From: JAHEME01 sp034435035
GTDB lineage: Bacteria > Chloroflexota > Anaerolineae > Aggregatilineales > UBA3940
Reading direction: 5' to 3'
DNA length: 64,000 nucleotides
NCBI GenBank assembly: GCA_034435035.1
Contig: DAOTXW010000040.1
Location: forward strand, 98,690-162,689
Positions 58,781 through 64,000 of this stretch are shown one piece after another. Below the pieces are notes generated by a model. That model ran no database searches and was not told the origin of the DNA. It saw only the letters and a list, made by a program, of their open reading frames with translations. Each line of letters starts with the position of its first letter. The first letter of the stretch is position 1. Position numbers and translations under genes: made by a program.

Positions 58781-59920
58781 TTACTGGCGGGCCTGGGCTG
58801 CCTGGACAGCCAGCTGCGCCGCTTCGGCCAGGGTCGCCGCTGTCAGCATGCTGGCACTGGCCAGGATGGCGCGGCCTTCGGCCTCGTTGGTGCCGACCAG
58901 ACGGACGACCATGGGGACATCGGTGGTGATTTCGGCCAGGGCAGCCAGGATGCCGCGGGCGACCTCGTCGCAGCGAGTGATCCCGCCAAAGATGTTGAAG
59001 AGGACCGCCCTGACCTTGCGGTCGGCAAGGATGATCTTGAGCGCGGCGGCGACGCGATCGGACTGCGCACCGCCCCCGATATCGAGGAAATTAGCGGGCT
59101 CGGCGCCGAAGAGCTTGATCATGTCCATCGTGGCCATAGCCAGCCCGGCACCGTTAACCATGCAGCCGATCTCGCCATCCAGTTCGACATAGCTCAGGCC
59201 AGCCTGGCGGGCGGCGCGTTCAGCGGGGGCTTCCTCGTCGGTGTCGCGCATCTCGGCCAGCTGGGGACGCCGGAAGAGGGCGTTATCGTCAATGACCATC
59301 TTGCCATCAACCGCCAGCAGGTCGCCGGCGGCGGTGACGACCAGGGGATTGATCTCGGCGAGCGAGGCATCACTGTCCTGGTAGGTGCGGTACAGCGCCC
59401 GGGCGATCTCGATGAACTGCTTCCAGTTCTCGCGGGGGAGGCCGATACCGATGGCAATGTCACGGGCCTGGTATTCCCGCAGACCCAGGAAAGGGTCGAT
59501 ATGACAGCGGATGATCTTCTCCGGCGTGTGGGCGGCGACCTCTTCGATATCGACGCCGCCAGCGGCTGAGGCCATGATGACAGTCCGCCGGGCGGCGCGG
59601 TCGGTGGTGACGCCGAGGTAGATTTCGGTGGCAATCTGCGCCGCCGGATCGATCAGGACTTTCTTGACCGTCAGGCCCTTGATATGCATTCCCAGGATCT
59701 CGCCCGCGAACTTCTCGGCCTCTTCAGGGGATGTCGCCCGCTTGACACCGCCGGCTTTGCCGCGTCCACCGACGAGAACCTGAGCTTTGACCACCACCGC
59801 CCCGCCGATCTCCTTGGCGATCTCAAAGGCTTCGTGAGGCGACGAGGCCACTTTGCCGTGCGGAACCGGTATGCCGTATTCGGCGAAGCGCGCTTTGGAC
59901 TGGTATTCGTGCAGCTTCAC
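58781..59920 (-). CDS. sucC: Succinate-CoA ligase (ADP-forming) beta subunit
   Basis: A 379-residue ATP-grasp subunit, the usual length for SucC. It begins MKLHEYQSKARFAEYGIPVP, followed by VVKAQVLVGGRGKAGGVK, the Mg-binding region EINPLVVTAAGDLLAVDGK and the C-terminal FNIFGGITRCDEVARGI and VRLVGTNEAEGRAIL motifs that contact the alpha subunit. It hydrolyses succinyl-CoA with ADP phosphorylation, or the reverse. The start codon is GTG at 59920, preceded by GAGGAAC. A promoter lies 55-83 bases upstream. Confidence 0.97.
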   Translation of the reverse strand: MKLHEYQSKARFAEYGIPVPHGKVASSPHEAFEIAKEIGGAVVVKAQVLVGGRGKAGGVKRATSPEEAEKFAGEILGMHIKGLTVKKVLIDPAAQIATEIYLGVTTDRAARRTVIMASAAGGVDIEEVAAHTPEKIIRCHIDPFLGLREYQARDIAIGIGLPRENWKQFIEIARALYRTYQDSDASLAEINPLVVTAAGDLLAVDGKMVIDDNALFRRPQLAEMRDTDEEAPAERAARQAGLSYVELDGEIGCMVNGAGLAMATMDMIKLFGAEPANFLDIGGGAQSDRVAAALKIILADRKVRAVLFNIFGGITRCDEVARGILAALAEITTDVPMVVRLVGTNEAEGRAILASASMLTAATLAEAAQLAVQAAQARQ

Positions 59921-59974
59921 GGTAGTTCCTCATTATGGGAAGGGGCCAGCAGAACACTGTGGAAAGACGCTCCC

Positions 59975-60003
59975 ATTATACAACCCGCGCCGTGCAATCT
60001 CCA
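59975..60003 (-). promoter_or_regulatory. Promoter of sucCD
   Basis: On the minus strand TGGAGA (59998-60003) and a perfect TATAAT (59975-59980) are spaced by 17 bases. The leader to the sucC start is about 48 bases. Confidence 0.65.
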
Positions 60004-60015
60004 TAAACGGGTGCC

Positions 60016-60870
60016 CTACGGAATCCGATAGGATACCAGATCCCAGGATGCCCCCGGATCGAGGGGCCAGGCGCCGGAAGGCGTGCTGACCTGGCCGCCC
60101 ATGAACCGAAAAGCCACCGGTCCGATGCCCTCAACCAGGTCGATCTCGAGGGCGGTATTGATCAGCACATCGGCAGGCGCACCATCGGGCAGGCGGACGC
60201 GGATCTCGTAGAGGACGTCCTGACGGACCGGCAGGGCGGTGAAGGCGCCGGCGGGCACGGTGATGGTGGTCGGCGCGGCGGTAGTGTGAAACAGCACCTG
60301 CCGGCCCCCCTCCACGGTCAGCGGGTCTGGAGAAAGGCCGGGCAGCGTGATCAGGCCGCCAGCTTCCATCTCCTGATCCCAGACTGCCGGGGCGCCCAGG
60401 GGCAGCAGGAGGGCCGAATCGGGGAGCAGGCTGCCGCGCGGGGCGCTGCCGATCAGCGACGCGCCCAGGGCAGGATGCCCCGCCCCCAGGATGCCCGGCA
60501 GCTGGCCGGCGAGCGCGCCATCCAGGCAGTTCAGCCGGCTGGTGATGCCGTCGAGATCGAGGATCATGCCGTCCGGCGCGGCATGGGCTGAGAGCACGAC
60601 CTGCCGGCTGCCGGACGGATCGATCTGGTTGTAGGTCCAGGCGGCTCCATCGACAAGCGGCCACAGCAGATGGCTGCACGGGCCAGGCGGGGGCAGGGCC
60701 GCTGGCGCCGCATTGGCCGGGGTGGCGGTCGAAGCCGGTAAGGGGCTCGTCGGCGGGGGCGCGGTGGGCAGCAAAAAGAGGGTGGGAGTGGGTGAGGGCG
60801 GAAAACGCCCACAGGCCGACAGAACGGCGAGCAGGATCGGTAGGGCGGTCAATGCAGGTCTGGTGCGCAT
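60016..60870 (-). CDS. Exported lipoprotein of unknown function
   Basis: A 284-residue lipoprotein with signal peptide and lipobox LAVLSACG, then a Pro/Thr/Ala-rich linker (FPPSPTPTLFLLPTAPPPT and on) and a soluble beta-rich domain from about residue 65 with WPLVDGAAWTYNQIDPSG, QVLFHTTAAPTTITVPAG, TALPVRQDVLYEIRVRLPDG and GIGPVAFRFMGG. GGGAGG precedes the ATG. It is divergent from the Ycf46-like gene, with only 71 bases between them. Function unknown. Confidence 0.78.
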   Translation of the reverse strand: MRTRPALTALPILLAVLSACGRFPPSPTPTLFLLPTAPPPTSPLPASTATPANAAPAALPPPGPCSHLLWPLVDGAAWTYNQIDPSGSRQVVLSAHAAPDGMILDLDGITSRLNCLDGALAGQLPGILGAGHPALGASLIGSAPRGSLLPDSALLLPLGAPAVWDQEMEAGGLITLPGLSPDPLTVEGGRQVLFHTTAAPTTITVPAGAFTALPVRQDVLYEIRVRLPDGAPADVLINTALEIDLVEGIGPVAFRFMGGQVSTPSGAWPLDPGASWDLVSYRIP

Positions 60871-60941
60871 GGCGGCGAGAAACCTCCCGGCAGGTATAGT
60901 ATAATCCAGGCGCTATCACCAAGCACTGAGAGGCGCAGGGC

Positions 60942-62477
60942 ATGTCATTTGAGCAGCAACTCGATCTGCTGATCCGATCCCGCTATCCGATCCTGTTCAT
61001 CCCAACACCCGAAGAAGAGCGGGCCGAACAGCTGATTGCACAGGCAGCGGTCCTGGGCAGCCCGCGGCGGGCCGTATTCAGCTGGGACTTTGTCAACGGA
61101 TTCGAGAGCGGGCTGGCGCGTCAGGCGGGCAACCCGCTGCAGGCGCTGGCCGAGATCGAGAAGGCCGCCGCCGAGGTCCCCTCGTTGTTTGTGCTGCGAG
61201 ACTTCCAGCGCTTCCTGGATGATGTGCCGGTGGCCCGTAAGCTGCGCAATCTGGCAAGGCATCTGCGGGCCAGCCGCAAGACGGTGATCATCCTGTCGCC
61301 TGTCCTGCGGATCCCGGTGGATCTGGCCGAGGAAATCACGGTGCTGGACCTGGCGCCGCCCACGACGGAGGAGATCGCTCAGGAACTGGACGCGATCCTT
61401 GAACAGGTGACGGTGCGCCTGCCGGGGGGCAGTCGTGACGCGCTGGTGAAGGCGTGCCAGGGGCTGACTATGGTGCGCGTGCGGCTGGCGCTGGCCCGGG
61501 CCGTGGCCAGCTACGGGCGGCTGGACGAACGCGCCATCCCGATGATGCTGGAGGAAAAGAAGCAGTACATCCGGCGGACCCAGGTGCTGGAGTTTTCGCC
61601 GGCGACGGATACGATCGAGGATATCGGCGGGCTGGACATCCTGAAAGCATGGCTGGAGCAGCGGGCAGCGGCCTTCACGGCGGAGGCCCGCGACTACGGG
61701 CTGCCCAACCCGCGAGGGATCCTGCTGGTGGGCATCCAAGGAACCGGCAAGTCGCTGTCGGCGAAGGCGACCGCCAGCCTGTGGCAGCTTCCGCTGCTGC
61801 GGCTGGACATCGGCCGGCTGATGGGCGGGCTGGTCGGGGAAAGTGAAGCCAAGACGCGGGAGATGATCCGGATCGCGGAGGCGATGGCGCCATGCGTGCT
61901 GTTTCTGGACGAGCTGGACAAAGGGTTCGCCGGGGTGGGATCGAGCTTCGTGGGCGACTCGGGGACCTCGGCGCGGGTCTTCGGCACCATCCTGACCTGG
62001 ATGGAGGAAAAGACAACACCGGTTTTCATCGCTGCGACGGCGAACTCGGTGGAGGCGCTGCCGTCCGAAGTGCTGCGTAAGGGCCGGTTTGACGAGATCT
62101 TCTTCATCGACCTGCCCAGCGAACGGGAGCGGCGGGAGATCTTTGCGGTGCATCTGAACAAAGTGCGCCCGAACAGCATCCGGGATTTCGACATCGACGA
62201 ACTGGCGTTTCAGAGCGAGGGTTACAACGGGGCGGAGATCGAGCAGGTGATCTACGAGGCAATGCACTTCGCCTTTGACAACCGGCGCGAGTTCACGACC
62301 GAGGACATCCTGCGGGCGATGAGCCAGATGGTGCCGCTGAGTAAGACCGCCAGCGAGCGCATCCAGCGGCTGCACGAATGGGCCGCCAGCGGCCGCTGCC
62401 GGCTGGCCAGCAGCGACGCCGCGCAGGCCGGGCTGCTGGGCCAGCTCTTCGGGGATGCGAGCCTGCCGCCTCGCTAG
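60942..62477 (+). CDS. Ycf46-like AAA+ ATPase
   Basis: A 511-residue protein of the Ycf46/AAA+ group found in cyanobacteria, plastids and some other bacteria. The N-terminal half (about 1-215) is the family's helical/RecA-like domain with SRYPILFIPTPEEERAEQLI and LFVLRDFQRFLDD. The AAA+ module has Walker A GIQGTGKS (about 262-269), Walker B VLFLDELDKGFAG (about 317), sensor 1 FIAATAN and the arginine-finger region LRKGRFDEIFFIDLP. It is the first gene of a cluster with DUF1257 (Ycf35), DUF2997 and a GrpE-like protein. A TATAAT (60900-60905) with a poor -35 could be its promoter. The molecular substrate is unknown. Confidence 0.93.
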   Translation: MSFEQQLDLLIRSRYPILFIPTPEEERAEQLIAQAAVLGSPRRAVFSWDFVNGFESGLARQAGNPLQALAEIEKAAAEVPSLFVLRDFQRFLDDVPVARKLRNLARHLRASRKTVIILSPVLRIPVDLAEEITVLDLAPPTTEEIAQELDAILEQVTVRLPGGSRDALVKACQGLTMVRVRLALARAVASYGRLDERAIPMMLEEKKQYIRRTQVLEFSPATDTIEDIGGLDILKAWLEQRAAAFTAEARDYGLPNPRGILLVGIQGTGKSLSAKATASLWQLPLLRLDIGRLMGGLVGESEAKTREMIRIAEAMAPCVLFLDELDKGFAGVGSSFVGDSGTSARVFGTILTWMEEKTTPVFIAATANSVEALPSEVLRKGRFDEIFFIDLPSERERREIFAVHLNKVRPNSIRDFDIDELAFQSEGYNGAEIEQVIYEAMHFAFDNRREFTTEDILRAMSQMVPLSKTASERIQRLHEWAASGRCRLASSDAAQAGLLGQLFGDASLPPR

Positions 62478-62496
62478 CAGCGACGGTGTGCGCCGC

Positions 62497-62525
62497 TTGA
62501 CACAGGCTGGCAAAGCCTGTACAAC
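62497..62525 (+). promoter_or_regulatory. Promoter of the DUF1257/DUF2997 genes with internal palindrome
   Basis: TTGACA (62497-62502, perfect) and TACAAC (62520-62525) are spaced by 17 bases. The spacer itself is a palindrome, ACAGGCT (62502-62508) with AGCCTGT (62514-62520), a possible operator. The promoter lies 20 bases after the Ycf46-like gene stop. Confidence 0.68.
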
Positions 62526-62575
62526 CAGTATCGAACGGTGACATTGAGAGGGAAGTGTTCTGAGAGGCAAGGTTC

Positions 62576-62953
62576 ATGTCGCACTTCACACGAGTAAGGA
62601 CACAGCTGCGCAACACCGAAACGGTCAAGCAGGCACTGGAAGATCTGGGCTTCACGGTGAGACCTGATACGTCCACGGTGCGGGGTTATAACGGACAGGA
62701 AGTCCGCGCAGATCTTGTGGTAGATACAGGCAGCTCCTTCGATCTGGGCTTTGTTCGCGAGGGCGACAACCTGACCCTGGTGGCGGACTTCTGGGGGCTG
62801 CGGCTGGATCGGCAGGCGTTTCTGAACCGGCTGACGCAGCGCTATGCTTATCTGACGATCCTGGAACAGGCCCAGAGTCAGGGCTGGCAGGCCATGACCG
62901 AGGAAACTCAGCCTGACGGCAGCATCCGCCTGGTCATGCAGCGCTGGACCTAG
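62576..62953 (+). CDS. DUF1257 protein (Ycf35-like)
   Basis: A 125-residue soluble protein of the DUF1257/Ycf35 family. It begins MSHFTRVRTQLRNTETVKQAL, followed by GFTVRPDTSTVRGYNGQEVRADLVV and FVREGDNLTLVADFWGLRLD, which are characteristic. In cyanobacteria and plastids it lies near Ycf46-like and DUF2997 genes; its biochemical function is not known to me. It has its own promoter and is followed after 30 bases by the DUF2997 gene. Confidence 0.9.
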   Translation: MSHFTRVRTQLRNTETVKQALEDLGFTVRPDTSTVRGYNGQEVRADLVVDTGSSFDLGFVREGDNLTLVADFWGLRLDRQAFLNRLTQRYAYLTILEQAQSQGWQAMTEETQPDGSIRLVMQRWT

Positions 62954-62983
62954 CGGCAGCCCTGCCCATGAAGGGAGCAGTCG

Positions 62984-63187
62984 ATGCCCGGTAAACAGGA
63001 GATCGAGTTTGTGATCCGGCCGGATGGCACGGTGGAAGAGCGCGTGGTTGGCGTCAGCGGCCCGGAGTGTGAGCAGATCACCAGCACTATTGAGGACTCG
63101 CTGGGATCGGTGACGCGGCGCGAGCGAACCTCCGACTACTATGGACAGCCGAACCTGAACAGCGATACCGTCAGCACAGCGAGCTGA
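62984..63187 (+). CDS. DUF2997 small protein
   Basis: A 67-residue protein with the DUF2997 pattern: IEFVIRPDGTVEERVVGVSG then ECEQITSTIEDSLGSVTRRERTSDYYG. One conserved Cys (C27, PECEQ) sits in the middle. DUF2997 genes commonly neighbour DUF1257. There is no known function. It is preceded by AAGGGAG and lies in the middle of this cluster. Confidence 0.85.
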   Translation: MPGKQEIEFVIRPDGTVEERVVGVSGPECEQITSTIEDSLGSVTRRERTSDYYGQPNLNSDTVSTAS

Positions 63188-63243
63188 GCGCAAAGTGCCC
63201 GGCACCGCGATGGCCGGGCGGCGTACCTGGCACACCTGACCCT

Positions 63244-63459
63244 ATGCGATCCGATTTCCACCCCAACCCCGGCTCCAGCAGCCCGCCGCTGCCGGTGCAG
63301 ATCGAGATCTATATTGACGCGGATGGCACGGTGGTATTTGCCGACCTGGCAGAGGAGGCCATCGGGCTGGCGTATGCGCTGAACCGCGCAGCAGGGCCAG
63401 CGTGCGAGCCGTCCGGGACGCAGGCCGCAGAACCGGGCAGCGCCTCGGAGGTCGGCTGA
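63244..63459 (+). CDS. Small acidic hypothetical protein in the Ycf46/Ycf35 cluster
   Basis: A 71-residue acidic protein. The middle segment VQIEIYIDADGTVVFADLAE followed by EAIGLAYALN echoes the 'IEF.I..DGTV' start of the DUF2997 neighbour, so it may be a distant relative. The last third is Pro/Glu/Ala-rich and probably disordered. The stop overlaps the start of the next gene as TGATG, so translation is coupled, which supports it being real. Function unknown. Confidence 0.7.
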   Translation: MRSDFHPNPGSSSPPLPVQIEIYIDADGTVVFADLAEEAIGLAYALNRAAGPACEPSGTQAAEPGSASEVG

Positions 63460-64000
63460 TGATCCGGGCGCGTCTGCGGGATCTGGTGGATATACTGCGC
63501 GACCGGATTGCTGTATGGCAGCTGCAGCGCACTGTCAGCCGGCTGAAGGCCCTCCGATACGATCAACTTGCGAATACTGTGCGTGGACTGCGGCGCGTGC
63601 TGAAAACGCAGGAGCGCGCCCTGGCGGATGCTTACCAGCGTGTGGAAGCCCTGGAGGCCGAAGCGGCCAGTGTCCGGGCTGAATATGCGGCGCTGGCAGC
63701 CGGGCGCGACGAGATGATCGCCAGCGCGGTGCGCGACGAGCGGCTGGCGATCTTCCGGCGTCTGCAGATGCCGGCGATCCAGATTCCCACCCTGCTGGCC
63801 GCACTCGAACAGGGCAACCAGGTGGCGCCGGATGATGCGCTCAGGCTGATCGCTCCGCTGGGGCAGGCGCTGGCAGACCTGGGGTTTGTCCCGATCGGCG
63901 AGGTGGGCGCGGAAGCGAGCTACGACCCACGGCTGCATCGGGCAGCCGGGCGGGGGGCGCGACCGATCGCGCCGGGCGCACCCTTGCGCTGTCGCTACAT
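63459..64000 (+). CDS. GrpE-like coiled-coil protein (3' truncated by window end)
   Basis: The ATG at 63459 overlaps the preceding stop by one base and the frame is open to the window end (180 codons and two bases). Residues about 15-95 are a charged heptad-rich coiled coil (LKTQERALADAYQRVEALEA). The later part, LADLGFVPIGEVGAEASYDP followed by RLHRAAGRG, resembles the C-terminal beta domain of GrpE nucleotide-exchange factors, where a DP..H pattern is typical. That would make it a partner of an Hsp70-like protein, perhaps encoded just beyond the window. GrpE-likeness is a pattern judgement. It lies in the Ycf46/Ycf35/DUF2997 cluster. Confidence 0.72.
   Translation, partial: MIRARLRDLVDILRDRIAVWQLQRTVSRLKALRYDQLANTVRGLRRVLKTQERALADAYQRVEALEAEAASVRAEYAALAAGRDEMIASAVRDERLAIFRRLQMPAIQIPTLLAALEQGNQVAPDDALRLIAPLGQALADLGFVPIGEVGAEASYDPRLHRAAGRGARPIAPGAPLRCRY

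Noticed and set aside
60945..62570. 541-codon open frame on the minus strand opposite the Ycf46-like gene
   Set aside because: It is a high-GC shadow: the plus-strand product has clear AAA+ motifs, while this translation is rich in Arg/His/Gln/Pro with no recognisable motif.

Overview
The window looks like chromosomal DNA of a high-GC member of the Chloroflexota, probably an Anaerolineae-type lineage. This is inferred from gene families: DUF2298 ('Chlor_Arch_YYY') and Agl23-like GT-C membrane proteins, many lipoproteins and stalked proteins with Pro/Thr linkers, a Ycf46/Ycf35/DUF2997 cluster, and ordinary sigma-70-like promoters. No rRNA, tRNA, CRISPR array, insertion sequence or prophage was recognised. 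Nearly all of the window is coding, much of it in tightly packed or overlapping operons.

Layout. 1-4.4 kb: the end of a PfkB-type sugar kinase, a stand-alone CheY-like receiver, and two related lipoproteins. 4.3-10.2 kb (minus strand): ribosomal protein L25 as its own unit, then a metal-handling group (ZnuA-like binding protein, DUF318-type permease, its TIGR03943 partner) followed by a beta-propeller protein and a TlpA-like thioredoxin. 10.3-14.4 kb (plus): an exported PA14-like/golvesin-like protein, a helical hypothetical, a TPR protein and a URO-D-like protein. 14.4-34.6 kb (minus): a 20 kb envelope glycosylation block with a UPF0104 flippase-like protein, a GT4 glycosyltransferase, a methyltransferase and five very large GT-C/DUF2298 membrane proteins, with an ECF sigma/anti-sigma pair embedded in it. 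34.7-36.5 kb (plus): a TPR membrane protein, rsmD and a zinc-ribbon protein. 36.5-40.7 kb (minus): rplU-rpmA-rpmE-tdk-hpt-cca, driven by a consensus promoter; its L31 carries an RNA polymerase alpha-CTD-like extension.

41.2-45.5 kb (plus): a MarR regulator with a promoter-embedded palindrome and a heterodimeric ABC exporter. 45.6-47.4 kb: another GT-C protein. 47.5-53.4 kb (minus): a complete livKHMGF branched-chain amino-acid-type ABC importer with a terminator after livK. 53.4-57.8 kb: a PTPS-related giant membrane protein, divergent from a lipoprotein and a Cys-rich stalked membrane protein. 57.9-59.9 kb (minus): sucCD of the TCA cycle. 60-64 kb: a lipoprotein, then a plus-strand cluster of Ycf46-like AAA+ ATPase, DUF1257 (Ycf35), DUF2997, a small acidic protein and a GrpE-like protein that runs off the window.

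The strongest candidates for a less-described system are the Ycf46/Ycf35/DUF2997/GrpE-like cluster, the L31-alphaCTD fusion, and the GT-C giant-protein cluster with its embedded sigma/anti-sigma pair and its NHL-propeller and double-module fusions. Functional statements rest on motif reading of translations. No database search was possible.
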